64,000 nt of DNA from Bordetella genomosp. 8 (lineage in GTDB: Bacteria; Pseudomonadota; Gammaproteobacteria; Burkholderiales; Burkholderiaceae_B), in contig NZ_CP021108.1 in assembly GCF_002119685.1 (NCBI RefSeq), forward strand, positions 3,844,001-3,908,000. Direction: 5' to 3'. Position numbers and translations under genes: made by a program. A model generated the notes under the pieces. That model was not told the origin of the DNA. It saw nothing but the letters and a program-made list of their open reading frames with translations, and made no database searches. Shown here one piece after another: positions 27,934 through 37,032 of the stretch (position 1 is the stretch's first letter; the number at the start of each line of letters is the position of its first letter).

Positions 27934-29211
27934 ATGATCGCAGCCTGCATCTTCATATTGACCCTAGCCCTGGTCATCATCCAGCCGCGCGGCCTGGGCG
28001 TGGGCTGGAGCGCCGCGGGCGGCGCGGTCCTGGCGCTGGCCCTGGGGGTGGTGCATATCGGCGACGTGGCCGAGGTCTGGCACATCGTCTGGAATGCGAC
28101 GGCCACCTTCATCGCCATCATCGTCACCAGCCTGATCCTGGACGAGGCGGGCTTCTTCAAATGGTGCGCCTTGCACGTGGCCAAATGGGGCCGCGGCCAT
28201 GGCCGGCGGCTGTTCGTCCTGATCGTGCTGCTGGGCGCGATGGTCACCGCCCTCTTCGCCAATGACGGGGCCGCCTTGATCCTGACGCCCATCGTCATGG
28301 AAGTCCTGCTGGCCCTGGGTTTCGGCGCGGGTGCATCGCTGGCTTTCGTGATGGCGGCCGGTTTCATCGCCGACACGGGCAGCCTGCCGCTGATCGTGTC
28401 CAACCTGGTGAACATCGTCTCGGCGGACTTCTTCGACATCGGCTTCGCGCGATATGCATCGGTCATGGTGCCGGTCAACTTCGCGGCGGTGGCGGCCTCG
28501 CTCGCCATGCTGGGCCTGGTGTACAGGCGGGCCATCCCCCTCCGTTACGACGACGGCCAGCTTCCCGAACCGCGCAGCGCGATACGCGATCCGGCCACCT
28601 TCCGCGCCGGATGGATCGTGCTGGCCCTGTTGCTGGCCGGTTTTTTCATACTGGAGCCCATGGGAATACCGGTGAGCGCCATCGCCGCCTGCGGCGCCCT
28701 GGGGCTGCTGCTCGTCGCCGGGCGCACCCATATCGTCGGCACCCGGCGCATCATGCGCCATGCCCCCTGGCACATCGTCGTGTTCTCGCTCGGCATGTAC
28801 CTGGTCGTCTATGGGCTGCGCAATGCGGGCCTGACGGCGTACCTGACCAGTTTCCTGTCGTGGTGCGCGCAGGGCGGCGTCTGGGGCGGCGCATTCGGCG
28901 CCGGGGTCGCCGCCGCCACGCTGTCTTCGGTCATGAACAACCTGCCCGCGGTCCTGGTGGGCGCCCTGTCCATCGCCGACGCGTCGGCGGCGGGCGCCGT
29001 GCGCGAAGCCATGATCTACGCGAACGTCATCGGCAGCGACCTCGGGCCCAAGATCACCCCGATAGGCAGCCTGGCGACGCTGTTGTGGCTGCATGTCCTG
29101 GAGCGCAAGGGCATGCATATCGGCTGGGGGTATTACTTCCGCATCGGCGTGGTCCTGACCGTACCCGTCCTGCTGGTCACCCTGGCGGCGTTGGCGTGGC
29201 GTTTAAGTTGA
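27934..29211 (+). CDS. arsB: Arsenite efflux transporter ArsB
   Basis: ArsB is a 12-helix inner-membrane antiporter that exports arsenite and antimonite. The 425 residues track E. coli ArsB almost end to end: [123 protein letters not shown] and [26 protein letters not shown] are all present in order. No arsR, arsC, arsD or arsA is adjacent, so its control and its arsenate-reducing partner, if any, lie elsewhere. It may be driven from the AEC carrier's promoter. Confidence 0.96.
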   Translation: MIAACIFILTLALVIIQPRGLGVGWSAAGGAVLALALGVVHIGDVAEVWHIVWNATATFIAIIVTSLILDEAGFFKWCALHVAKWGRGHGRRLFVLIVLLGAMVTALFANDGAALILTPIVMEVLLALGFGAGASLAFVMAAGFIADTGSLPLIVSNLVNIVSADFFDIGFARYASVMVPVNFAAVAASLAMLGLVYRRAIPLRYDDGQLPEPRSAIRDPATFRAGWIVLALLLAGFFILEPMGIPVSAIAACGALGLLLVAGRTHIVGTRRIMRHAPWHIVVFSLGMYLVVYGLRNAGLTAYLTSFLSWCAQGGVWGGAFGAGVAAATLSSVMNNLPAVLVGALSIADASAAGAVREAMIYANVIGSDLGPKITPIGSLATLLWLHVLERKGMHIGWGYYFRIGVVLTVPVLLVTLAALAWRLS

Positions 29212-29304
29212 AACGCCTGGCGGACACGGCTTTCTGTTATGGTGAGCCGCGTTTCGATCCCGCGGCCGGCAGCAGGCGGCCGATATCCGTCAGGAAGCAA
29301 AAAA

Positions 29305-30966
29305 ATGTCCTGGTTCGCCATCAGGTTCTCCACTTTGGCACTCGTCCTGGCCGGCGCGGTCTGCACGGGCGTGCTGGCTGCGCTGTCCTCGCTGGCATGG
29401 CTATGGGCCGCCGTCCCGCTGTGCGCGCTCGCGGTCCTCGGCATCTACGACATGGTGCAGACGCATCACGCCATACGTCGCAACTACCCTATCCTGGGTA
29501 ACCTGCGTTTCCTGTTCGAGGCCATACGGCCGGAGATCCGCCAGTACTTTCTGGAAGACGATACCAACGCCACGCCGTTCTCACGGGCGCAGCGCTCCAT
29601 CGTGTACCAGCGGGCCAAGAAGCAGGTGGACAAGCGACCCTTCGGCACGCAGGAAGAGGTCTACAACGACCGTTATGAATGGATGAACCATTCGCTGGCA
29701 CCGACGCACGTCGCCGACAGCGATTTCCGCGTCACCATCGGTGGGCCGGATTGCAAGCAGCCGTATTCCATGTCCGCGCTGAATATATCCGCCATGAGTT
29801 TCGGCGCCCTGTCCGGCAATGCCATCACGGCCTTGAACGAAGGCGCCCGGATCGGCGGCTTCGCGCACGACACGGGCGAAGGCGGCATCAGCCCCTATCA
29901 CCGCAAGCCGGGCGGCGCGCTCGTCTGGAATATCGGCTCTGGTTATTTCGGCTGCCGCGACGAGCAAGGCAATTTCTCGGCGGAGGCATTCATCCGCAAT
30001 GCGCGCGATCCGCAGATCAGGATGATCGAGATCAAGCTCTCGCAAGGCGCGAAGCCGGGCCATGGCGGCATCCTGCCCGGCCCCAAGGTCACGCCCGAAA
30101 TCGCCGCGACACGGGGCGTGGCGCCCTGGAAGGATTGCAATTCGCCAGCGGGACATAGCGCCTTCGATTCGCCCATCGGCCTGATGCGCTTCGTGGCCAG
30201 GCTGCGCGAATTGTCCGAAGGCAAGCCGGTAGGCTTCAAGCTATGCGTCGGCCATCCCTGGGAATGGTTCGCCATCGTCAAGGCCATGCTGGAAACAGGC
30301 ATCACGCCAGACTTCATCGTCGTCGATGGCGCCGAAGGCGGTACCGGCGCCGCGCCGCCCGAATTCGTCGACCACGTCGGCACGCCCCTGCGCGAAGGCT
30401 TGCGCCTGGTACATAACACACTGGTGGGCGTGAACCTTCGCGATCGCATCCGCATCGGGGCGTCCGGCAAGATCGTCACGGCTTTCGACATGGCGCGAAC
30501 CATGGCGCTGGGAGCGGACTGGTGCAACGCGGCGCGCGGATTCATGTTCGCGATAGGCTGCATCCAGGCGCAGTCCTGTCACACCGACAAATGTCCCACG
30601 GGCGTTGCCACCCAGGACCCGGTCCGGCAACGCGCGCTGGTGGTACCCGACAAGGCGCAGCGCGTGGCCAATTTCCACGCGAATACGCTGCACGCACTGG
30701 CCGAACTGCTGGGGGCGGCAGGATTGACGCATCCCAAGGCGCTGCGGCCGCATCACATCGCGCGCCGCATTTCACCGTCGGAAGTCCGGCTGCTGTCAGC
30801 CATCTTCCCGGAGCTGGCACCGGGCGAACTGCTGGAAGGAAAATTCCGGCACAAGGTATTCGAGACCGGTTGGGCGATGGCGCGCGCGGACTCCTTCCAG
30901 CCCGCCCAGGACATTACGACCGCTCAGGCCCTGGCCGACAGTCCCCCCGAGGCAGTGCCGGCCTGA
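29305..30966 (+). CDS. FMN-binding glutamate synthase-family protein, membrane-anchored
   Basis: The protein carries the FMN/central domain of glutamate synthase (GltB domain 2) without the glutamine amidotransferase domain. The 553 residues begin with two hydrophobic segments (about 8-28 and 30-46) that probably anchor it in the membrane. The TIM barrel follows, with MSFGALSGNAITALNEGARIGGFAHDTGEGGISPYH near residues 170-205 (read in parts), KPGHGGILPGPKVTPEIAATRG near 255, VVDGAEGGTGAAP near 344 and an iron-sulfur-type cysteine set CIQAQSCHTDKCPTGVATQ near 422-440. The ATG follows CAGGAAG. Such proteins are widespread but biochemically unclear; a true GOGAT role is not expected without GltD and the amidotransferase. 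Confidence 0.9.
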   Translation: MSWFAIRFSTLALVLAGAVCTGVLAALSSLAWLWAAVPLCALAVLGIYDMVQTHHAIRRNYPILGNLRFLFEAIRPEIRQYFLEDDTNATPFSRAQRSIVYQRAKKQVDKRPFGTQEEVYNDRYEWMNHSLAPTHVADSDFRVTIGGPDCKQPYSMSALNISAMSFGALSGNAITALNEGARIGGFAHDTGEGGISPYHRKPGGALVWNIGSGYFGCRDEQGNFSAEAFIRNARDPQIRMIEIKLSQGAKPGHGGILPGPKVTPEIAATRGVAPWKDCNSPAGHSAFDSPIGLMRFVARLRELSEGKPVGFKLCVGHPWEWFAIVKAMLETGITPDFIVVDGAEGGTGAAPPEFVDHVGTPLREGLRLVHNTLVGVNLRDRIRIGASGKIVTAFDMARTMALGADWCNAARGFMFAIGCIQAQSCHTDKCPTGVATQDPVRQRALVVPDKAQRVANFHANTLHALAELLGAAGLTHPKALRPHHIARRISPSEVRLLSAIFPELAPGELLEGKFRHKVFETGWAMARADSFQPAQDITTAQALADSPPEAVPA

Positions 30967-30977
30967 TCGCCCGGGTC

Positions 30978-31025
30978 GGCGCCCCTGCGGGCGCCCCTGC
31001 AGGCGCCCCTGCAGGCGCCCTGCCG
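30978..31025. repeat. Four tandem 12-bp units after the glutamate synthase-like gene
   Basis: The unit GGCGCCCCTGCR is repeated four times, the last with small changes. Each contains the palindrome GGCGCC and CTGCAG-like steps. It begins 11 bp after the stop codon and lies upstream of the sigma-54-type promoter. Confidence 0.8.
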
Positions 31026-31093
31026 GCGGCCCGACCCCGCTGTACGCCGCCGAACGAAGCGCGCCGGGACAGGGTCACCGGTCCGCGGCGGCA

Positions 31094-31109
31094 GGGCACA
31101 GTGCTTGCG
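31094..31109 (+). promoter_or_regulatory. Putative sigma-54 (-24/-12) promoter of the acidic small-protein gene
   Basis: GGGCACAGTGCTTGCG has GG-N10-GC spacing, GGCAC at -24 and TTGC at -12, differing from the consensus TGGCACR-N4-TTGCW mainly in one flanking base on each side. The transcript would start near 31120. Confidence 0.65.
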
Positions 31110-31167
31110 TCGAGCTCGCCATGCGCGGCGTCACCACGCCGCGGTTCGACGCATCAGGAGGACTTTC

Positions 31168-31449
31168 ATGGCAACACGATATAACCCCGACGCCGATCTG
31201 GCCGGTGCTTCCCTGCCCGGCCACGGCAACCGCGCGCTGGGTCCGAGCGACTCCTCGGATTCCGCGAGTGACCTGGGCCCCGGCGCGCCGGACACCGACA
31301 CGGATTCCACCGGCACCGGCGACCGCGCCGACGTGGAAGGCGAACCGGACGGCCCGGTGGCCGACGATATCGCGATCGACCGGATTGTCGGCGAAGAGGA
31401 AGCCGGCCTGGCCCACACCCGCCCCGAGCCCACCCGCAACGGCGGGTGA
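31168..31449 (+). CDS. Small acidic hypothetical protein rich in Ser/Asp/Thr/Gly
   Basis: The 93-residue product is strongly acidic and probably unfolded in isolation. It begins MATRYNPDADLAGASLPGHGNRALGP, has a middle tract of Asp-Ser and Asp-Thr pairs (SDSSDSASDL, DTDTDSTGTGDRADVEGEPD) and ends in HTRPEPTRNGG. A clean AGGAGGA precedes the ATG. There is no signal peptide or membrane segment. I recall similar small proteins in betaproteobacteria but cannot name a function. The sigma-54-type promoter upstream and its position beside two sigma-54 activators place it in the local stress-type regulon. Confidence 0.8.
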   Translation: MATRYNPDADLAGASLPGHGNRALGPSDSSDSASDLGPGAPDTDTDSTGTGDRADVEGEPDGPVADDIAIDRIVGEEEAGLAHTRPEPTRNGG

Positions 31450-31566
31450 GGTCCAAGCCCGGCCTGGCGAAAATCGCCCAGGCCGGGGCGGGGACTTGCC
31501 AGCAATTGGCGTTATCAGGCCGGGACTCGGCCGCGACCTTTTATCCGGCCAGGACCTGGCCGCGAC

Positions 31567-32958
31567 TTACTTGACGGGGCGGCCCACCGCTTCCGACTTG
31601 GCGGCCTCGCCGTTCACCTTGGGAAAGTGTCCGGCGGCGGCGTACTCTTCGAGCCGGTTATATAGCGTCTTCAGACTGATGCCGAGTATTTCCGCGGCAT
31701 GCTTCTTGACACCGCCACATTGCTCGAGCGTGGCGAAAATCAAACGCCGATCCGCGTCGGCCAGCGGCACGCCGACCGGCACCGTGATCTGCGACCCGGT
31801 GGCGGTTTTCTCCGGCGACATCTGCAGCGGCACGATCCCGGCGCGGATTTCGTTGTCGTCGGCCAGGATGAAAGCGCGATGCACGTAGTTCTTGAGCTCC
31901 CGCACATTGCCGGGCCAGCTGTGATTGCGCAGGCTTTCCAGCGTATCCACCGCGAACTTCTTGTCCGCACCCCGCTCCTTGTTGAGCATGTCCAGGTAGC
32001 GCTGGGCGATCAGGATGACGTCGTCGCCCCGCTCACGCAAGGGCGGCAATTCCACCGGGAACACGTTCAGTCGGTGGTACAGGTCTTCGCGCAGCTTGCC
32101 TTCGGCAACGGCCTCTTCGGGGCTGCGGTTGGTTGCCGCCACGACGCGGACGTCACTGGCGATCTCCCGGTTCGTGCCCACCCGCATGAACAAGCCGGTT
32201 TCCAATACCCGCAGCAGCTTCACCTGCAGGTCGATGGGCATTTCGGTGATTTCGTCCAGGAACAGCGTGCCCCCGGCCGCGCGTTCGAAATAACCCTTGT
32301 GCTGGCGATCGGCCCCGGTAAAGCTGCCGCGCTCGTGGCCGAACATTTCGCTTTCGATCAGGTTGGGCGAAATCGCGCCGCAGTTGACCGGCAGAAAAGG
32401 GCCCTTCTTCCTTCCACTGAGCTCATGGATGGCCTGGGCGGCCAATTCCTTGCCGGTGCCGCTGTCGCCCATCAGGAATACCGTGGCTTCCGTGGGCGCC
32501 ACCTTGGCGATTTGACGGTAGAGCTGCTTCATGGGCTGCGACCGACCCAGCATTTTGCCGAAACGATCTTCGTCCTCGAAGGGGCCGCCCCACGGGGACA
32601 GGTCGGCGTTGCGGGGCATGCGCCCCAACACCATTTTCAGCCGCTGGATATTGACCGGCTTGAGCAGATAATCGATGGCGCCCAGCCGCAGGGCATCCAC
32701 CGCGCTTTCCACACTGGCGTGGCCGGTAATGAAGACGACATCGACGTTGGGCGAGCTCAGGGCCTGGAAAATATCCAGGCCGCTGCCATCGGGCAATTGC
32801 AGATCGGACAGCACCAGGTCCGGCGACTGGCGCAGGATCTGGATCTTCGCCTCGCGCAAATCGCTGGCTTGGGCTACGGTGAACCCTTCGTCCTTGACGA
32901 TCTCTGCCAGCGCCGTCCGCACTGGCGATTCGTCATCGACGATCAAAACATGTGGCAT
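31567..32958 (-). CDS. NtrC-family sigma-54-dependent response regulator
   Basis: This 463-residue activator has three parts. A receiver domain (about 1-120) carries phospho-acceptor Asp52 in [13 protein letters not shown], Thr in FITGHA and Lys in LLKPVN. An AAA+ domain (about 140-375) has Walker A GDSGTGKE, the sigma-54 contact loop GSFTGA, Walker [11 protein letters not shown] and the arginine-finger region. A Fis-type helix-turn-helix ends it (about 410-450, [16 protein letters not shown]). The Ala-to-Ser change in the GAFTGA loop is common. No histidine kinase gene adjoins it, so its phosphodonor is elsewhere. It is divergent from a second, receiver-less activator and about 2 kb from rpoN, and is a prime candidate to drive the local sigma-54 promoters. 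Confidence 0.95.
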   Translation of the reverse strand: MPHVLIVDDESPVRTALAEIVKDEGFTVAQASDLREAKIQILRQSPDLVLSDLQLPDGSGLDIFQALSSPNVDVVFITGHASVESAVDALRLGAIDYLLKPVNIQRLKMVLGRMPRNADLSPWGGPFEDEDRFGKMLGRSQPMKQLYRQIAKVAPTEATVFLMGDSGTGKELAAQAIHELSGRKKGPFLPVNCGAISPNLIESEMFGHERGSFTGADRQHKGYFERAAGGTLFLDEITEMPIDLQVKLLRVLETGLFMRVGTNREIASDVRVVAATNRSPEEAVAEGKLREDLYHRLNVFPVELPPLRERGDDVILIAQRYLDMLNKERGADKKFAVDTLESLRNHSWPGNVRELKNYVHRAFILADDNEIRAGIVPLQMSPEKTATGSQITVPVGVPLADADRRLIFATLEQCGGVKKHAAEILGISLKTLYNRLEEYAAAGHFPKVNGEAAKSEAVGRPVK

Positions 32959-33229
32959 GCGCAGTTCCGTGAAGTTCGCTTTCTTTCTGGTTTATAAAAG
33001 CCTGGGGCGCAATGCGCGCGCCGCGAGTCTTTTATTCTAGCCTCCGCCGGGCGTGAGCCGTATCGCGTTTAAGAGCGATGGCGGTGCATAATGCGGGCCA
33101 ATCTCGGCCCCGAAGCTTATCGTGGGCCGTTATACCGAAACGTAAACAATTCGTACAGATAGCTAAGATTTTCATCTACTTTCAAGTGCTTGCAACGGCG
33201 AGTATTCCGGCTAAGTAGGATCATCAGAT

Positions 33230-34312
33230 ATGCAGCCCAACAATATCGCGGGCGCCGGCACCCGGCGCCCGGCAGCCAAACGAGCCAACAAGGAAATGGG
33301 AAGTCCCAATGCCGGCGCGGCAGCGCGCCCTGGAGGCCGTGCCGACCCGGCCGCTTTTCCCGATCCTGCGTCCATGGGAAAGTGCGACGCCATGCGCAAG
33401 CTGGCCGAGCAGATCGACAAAGTGGCCGGCACCGACGCCAGCGTGCTGATCGTCGGCGAAAGCGGCACCGGCAAAGAACTGGTCGCTCGGGCCATACATG
33501 GCGGCAGCACCCGTTCGGACCAGCCCTTCGTGCCGGTGAACTGCGGAGCGATCCCGGCTTCCCTGATCGAAGCGGAACTGTTCGGGCACGAAAAAGGCAG
33601 CTTCACCGGCGCCATTGCCCAGAACATCGGATATTTCGAACACGCCAGCGGCGGCACCCTGTTCCTCGACGAGGTTACGGAGATGCCGCTGGACATGCAG
33701 GTGCAACTGCTGCGCGTCCTTGAGACCGGCACCTTTCACCGCGTGGGCGGCCTGCAGCCGGTGCGCGTCAACGTACGCATCGTCGCGGCCACCAACCGCG
33801 ACCCCTACACGGCTGTCAACGAAGGCCGTTTCCGCGAAGACCTGCTGTACCGCCTGGCCGTCGTACCGCTGCGGGTACCGCCGCTCCGCGAGCGGCTGGA
33901 AGACGTTCCCTATCTGGCGCAGCGGTTCCTGGACGGTTTCAATGCCGCTGAAGGCACCAGCAAGACCTTCTCCAAGCGCGCGATGGAAACCCTGCAAGGC
34001 TACGACTGGCCGGGCAACGTCAGGGAATTGAAGAACACCATTCATCGCGCCTACATCCTGGCCGACAACGTGGTGGAGGTGACCGGTCCCGCGCTGTCGC
34101 GCCGCCAGCCCAAGGCACAGGTGGCGCAAGGCACGCTGAAGATGGCGGTGGGTACCTCGCTATTGCAGGCCCAGCGCGAACTGATCCTGGCAACGCTGGC
34201 CCACCACCAGGGCGACAAACGGCTGACGGCCCGCACGCTGGGGATCAGCCTGAAGACGCTGTACAACAGGCTGGGCACCTATGACGGCGGCGCCACGGCC
34301 CATACAGGCTGA
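33230..34312 (+). CDS. Sigma-54-dependent activator without a receiver domain
   Basis: The 360-residue protein has a short basic N terminus of about 45 residues with no recognisable sensor. The AAA+ domain follows (Walker A GESGTGKE near residue 79, contact loop GSFTGA near 123, Walker [28 protein letters not shown]), then a Fis-type helix-turn-helix with [15 protein letters not shown]. It is a paralogue of the divergent NtrC-type gene, and the helix-turn-helix ends are nearly identical ([11 protein letters not shown]), so both may recognise related sites. Like PspF it would be active by default unless held by a partner protein; none is evident nearby. The ATG follows AGTAGGA. Confidence 0.93.
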   Translation: MQPNNIAGAGTRRPAAKRANKEMGSPNAGAAARPGGRADPAAFPDPASMGKCDAMRKLAEQIDKVAGTDASVLIVGESGTGKELVARAIHGGSTRSDQPFVPVNCGAIPASLIEAELFGHEKGSFTGAIAQNIGYFEHASGGTLFLDEVTEMPLDMQVQLLRVLETGTFHRVGGLQPVRVNVRIVAATNRDPYTAVNEGRFREDLLYRLAVVPLRVPPLRERLEDVPYLAQRFLDGFNAAEGTSKTFSKRAMETLQGYDWPGNVRELKNTIHRAYILADNVVEVTGPALSRRQPKAQVAQGTLKMAVGTSLLQAQRELILATLAHHQGDKRLTARTLGISLKTLYNRLGTYDGGATAHTG

Positions 34313-34318
34313 GCGGCG

Positions 34319-34771
34319 TCAGGACCAGTACGGGGGCTGCCCGTAGTATTCGTGGATACCGGCGGCCCATGACGGGTCGGCCATCCTCGGCCAGTTGTCC
34401 TTGTCGAAACCGGCTGCATTGCGCAGCCGCTCCAGATCGATATCCAGCAGGAAACATTTGCGGTCGGTATCCAGGGCCAGCGCGCCCCAGGGAATGGCGA
34501 ACAGCTTGTCGCCTATCCCCATGACGCCACCTCGCACCAGCACGGCGTAGGCAATGCGGCCGGTGGGTACGTCGATCATGATGTCCTGCAATGTGCCGAG
34601 CTTTTCTCCCGACAGGTTCAGGACATCGTTGCCTTCCAGCGTCGAGGCCGCCATGATCTCGGGGCCTGGCCCGGCACTGGATTTCTTCGCCGAACCCACG
34701 ATGCGGGTTTCGGCGGGCGATCCCGCGGCGGCGGCGCGGGCCGGCGGGACGGTGTCACGGCCATGATCCAT
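34319..34771 (-). CDS. PRC-barrel domain protein
   Basis: PRC-barrel domains are small beta-barrels found in photosynthetic reaction centre H subunits, RimM and many stress-induced proteins. The 150-residue product has a disordered N terminus of about 38 residues, then MAASTLEGNDVLNLSGEKLGTLQDIMIDVPTGRIAYAVL with the typical x-G-E-x-L-G-x-[IL]-x-D pattern, and GIGDKLFAIPWGAL. There is no signal peptide. The ATG has CAGGAG six bases upstream. It converges with the receiver-less activator (6 bp between stops) and is divergent from rpoN. A near-perfect -24 element lies about 125 bp upstream, so sigma-54 control is likely. Confidence 0.88.
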   Translation of the reverse strand: MDHGRDTVPPARAAAAGSPAETRIVGSAKKSSAGPGPEIMAASTLEGNDVLNLSGEKLGTLQDIMIDVPTGRIAYAVLVRGGVMGIGDKLFAIPWGALALDTDRKCFLLDIDLERLRNAAGFDKDNWPRMADPSWAAGIHEYYGQPPYWS

Positions 34772-34894
34772 ATTGCTCTCCTGCACTAAACCGTAAGGCC
34801 AGCCCACCAGCCTGGAACTTTTACATGAGCTGGTAATTCCGTCTGGCAAGAAACTACCCTCACGCGCCGGTAGCGCGCGCATCTATCTGGGGTC

Positions 34895-34910
34895 AGCATA
34901 CGGCGTGCCT
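34895..34910 (-). promoter_or_regulatory. Putative sigma-54 promoter of the PRC-barrel gene
   Basis: On the minus strand AGGCACGCCGTATGCT keeps GG-N10-GC spacing, with a perfect GGCACG and ATGC in place of TTGC. The predicted transcript start is near 34884, about 113 nt before the ATG. Confidence 0.6.
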
Positions 34911-34974
34911 CGAAAACCCAATGAATACGCGGGCTTGCCAAAACGCGCGCACGCGCACAGCCACTGACAAAAAG

Positions 34975-34991
34975 TTGGCATGTACTTTGCT
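34975..34991 (+). promoter_or_regulatory. Putative sigma-54 promoter of rpoN
   Basis: TTGGCATGTACTTTGCT matches the full YTGGCAYRNNNNTTGCW consensus with exact GG-N10-GC spacing. It lies 57 bp before the rpoN start codon, giving a leader of about 45 nt. Confidence 0.8.
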
Positions 34992-35047
34992 TTTGTCTTC
35001 TTGAATGGGATGGACGTTTCATCCCCGCAGTCAAACGGAGACAGCAA

Positions 35048-36526
35048 TTGGCACATCAAGCCACGTACGAACTCAGGGCGCGTCAGCAGACCAGCCTGAC
35101 GCCGCGGCTCCAGCAATCGGTAAAACTGCTGCAGATGTCCGCGCTGGAATTCACCCGCGAAATCGAGCAAGCGCTCGCAACCAATCCATTCCTTGAAGAA
35201 GGCGACGACGACACGGCAGGCTCGGACGCCGCCAGCAGCACGGCTTCGAATACGGACGCCGTGCTGAACGACAACCTGGGCAGCGCGGCCGAGCTGCAGG
35301 CGCCCGCGATCACCGAGGCACCGCCGGAAGTTGTGATCGAACTGCCTGAGCTGCCCGACATGCAATCCGAGTATTCAGGCGACTACCCGGCTGCTCGCGC
35401 TTCCGGCGACGGTGACAGCGACGTCGGCCAGTGGGCGCGCAGCACCGAGGATCTGCGCGACCGCCTATCCACCGAACTCTGCAGCTATCGTTTGGCGCCC
35501 CGCGACCGGCTGATGGCGGAATACATCATCGAAGGACTCGACGAAGAAGGCTACCTGCGCACGGACCTGGCCGAACTCGCGGGCGAAGGCGTATTCGACC
35601 CGCCTGCGGAGCGCGAAGAATGGGAAGTCGCGTTGAAACTGGTCCAACAGCTGGATGTTCCCGGCCTGGCCGCGCGCAACCTGGCGGAATGCCTGAAGCT
35701 GCAGCTCATCGCGATGGATGGCGACACCCCGGGCCGCGACCTGGCGCTGCACATCGTCGAGCATGAACTGGAGCGCCTGGGCAAGCACGATTTCTCGGGC
35801 CTGGTGCGCGCCTGCCAATGCAGCGACGACGCCATGCGCGAAGCCTGCGCGCTGATCCGTCGGCTCGACCCTCGTCCTGGACTGCGCTACGCGCAAGACG
35901 ACTCCAGCTACGTGGTGCCCGACGTCGTGGTGCAGAAGTTCAACAACCAATGGATCGTCACGCCCAATCGCGCAGCGATGCCGCGCGCGCGCCTGCATCG
36001 CGCATACGCGGACCTGTTCCGCACCGCGCGCTACAGCGACCGCTCGCCCATGGCGCAGGAGCTGCAGGAGGCCCGCTGGCTGATCCGCAACGTCGAACAA
36101 CGCTACAGCACCATCCAGCGCGTTGCCGAAGCCATCGTGCTGCGGCAGCAGACGTTTTTCGAGTATGGCGAAATCGCCCTGCGCCCACTCATGCTGCGAG
36201 AGATCGCGGACGAGCTGGAGATCCATGAATCGACCGTCTCGCGCGCGACCAGCAACAAGTACATGGCAACGCCGCGCGGCATTTTCGAGTTCAAGCATTT
36301 CTTCTCGCGCGAACTCTATACCGATACGGGCGGCAGTTGCTCGGCGGCTGCGGTGCGGGCGCTGATCAAGGAAATGATCGATGGCGAAGACGCTGCGACG
36401 CCCTTGTCGGATGTCGATCTTGCCCACCTGCTGGGCCAGCAGGGCGTGGTCGTCGCGCGCCGTACGGTCTCCAAGTATCGCGGACAACTGAAGTATCCGC
36501 CCGCGGACATGCGCCGCCAGTACTGA
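35048..36526 (+). CDS. rpoN: RNA polymerase sigma-54 factor
   Basis: Sigma-54 directs RNA polymerase to -24/-12 promoters and needs an AAA+ activator. The 492 residues show region I (LRARQQTSLTPRLQQSVKLL and ALATNPFLEE, about 9-51), an acidic region II (about 52-130), the core-binding region (about 135-330), the DNA-binding segment LREIADELEIHESTVSRAT, and the RpoN box ARRTVSKYRG near residue 470. The box has Ser and Gly where Ala and Glu are usual, and is followed by an unusual QLKYPPADMRRQY tail. The start is TTG after GGAGACAG. The locus is not the usual lptB-rpoN-hpf neighbourhood, so this may be a second sigma-54. A consensus sigma-54 promoter lies directly upstream. Confidence 0.96.
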   Translation: MAHQATYELRARQQTSLTPRLQQSVKLLQMSALEFTREIEQALATNPFLEEGDDDTAGSDAASSTASNTDAVLNDNLGSAAELQAPAITEAPPEVVIELPELPDMQSEYSGDYPAARASGDGDSDVGQWARSTEDLRDRLSTELCSYRLAPRDRLMAEYIIEGLDEEGYLRTDLAELAGEGVFDPPAEREEWEVALKLVQQLDVPGLAARNLAECLKLQLIAMDGDTPGRDLALHIVEHELERLGKHDFSGLVRACQCSDDAMREACALIRRLDPRPGLRYAQDDSSYVVPDVVVQKFNNQWIVTPNRAAMPRARLHRAYADLFRTARYSDRSPMAQELQEARWLIRNVEQRYSTIQRVAEAIVLRQQTFFEYGEIALRPLMLREIADELEIHESTVSRATSNKYMATPRGIFEFKHFFSRELYTDTGGSCSAAAVRALIKEMIDGEDAATPLSDVDLAHLLGQQGVVVARRTVSKYRGQLKYPPADMRRQY

Positions 36527-36586
36527 ACTGGCGACGCAGGGCCTCACGTCGCGTCGTCATCTCGTCGCGACGTCGCGTGGCAAATG

Positions 36587-36614
36587 AAAACGGGGCGCCG
36601 TGGCGCCCCGTTTT
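36587..36614. terminator. Bidirectional intrinsic terminator between rpoN and the next gene
   Basis: A 13-bp perfect inverted repeat (AAAACGGGGCGCC and its complement) around GT has A and T tails on either side. It serves rpoN and the convergent small-protein gene. Confidence 0.9.
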
Positions 36615-36657
36615 CAATGCCTTGCGCTGCCGACGGCACCGCAGGGCACACGGCGGA

Positions 36658-36990
36658 TCAACGCTTGCCCGTGTCGGTGTACGGCGCACCGCCACCCTGC
36701 GTCGGCGACACGTTGGTGTTCTTCATGTCGGAGGGCAGGCGCGGCTCCTTCTCCTTGCGCAGGTCGCTGCCCGACGTGTCGCGATTGACCGGCGCGGTGC
36801 CGGAAGGTTGCGAAGCATACGGCGCGGGCGCGGGCGTGCCGGGAGGCACCTTGTCGTTGTTGGGCGGCGTCGCGGTTGTATCGTTGGGCGTCGTCGACGG
36901 CGTGGTCGGCGCGTTCTGCTGTGCCATCGCGGCACCGGAGCCGCAGGCGGCGGCAAGAATCAACATGGAGGTGAGTCGGCTGATCTTCAT
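36658..36990 (-). CDS. Small secreted Pro/Thr-rich hypothetical protein
   Basis: The 110-residue product starts with a signal peptide (MKISRLTSMLILAAACGSGAAMA, about 23 residues; cleavage AMA-QQ). The cysteine is followed by GSG rather than a clear lipobox, so a soluble periplasmic form is favoured. The mature part is Thr/Pro/Asn-rich, low in predicted structure, and ends SPTQGGGAPYTDTGKR. I recognise no family. A consensus-like sigma-54 promoter ends 43 bp before the start. It diverges from another small exported protein with its own sigma-54-type promoter, so both look like members of one regulon. Confidence 0.75.
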   Translation of the reverse strand: MKISRLTSMLILAAACGSGAAMAQQNAPTTPSTTPNDTTATPPNNDKVPPGTPAPAPYASQPSGTAPVNRDTSGSDLRKEKEPRLPSDMKNTNVSPTQGGGAPYTDTGKR

Positions 36991-37032
36991 TCTGCTCTCC
37001 TATCAAGTGTGGCGAGTTTGGACCCCTCATAC

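Noticed and set aside
30978..31025. CRISPR-like or coding repeat
   Set aside because: Four 12-bp units with no spacers cannot be a CRISPR array; the GAPA-type translation belongs to no plausible gene.
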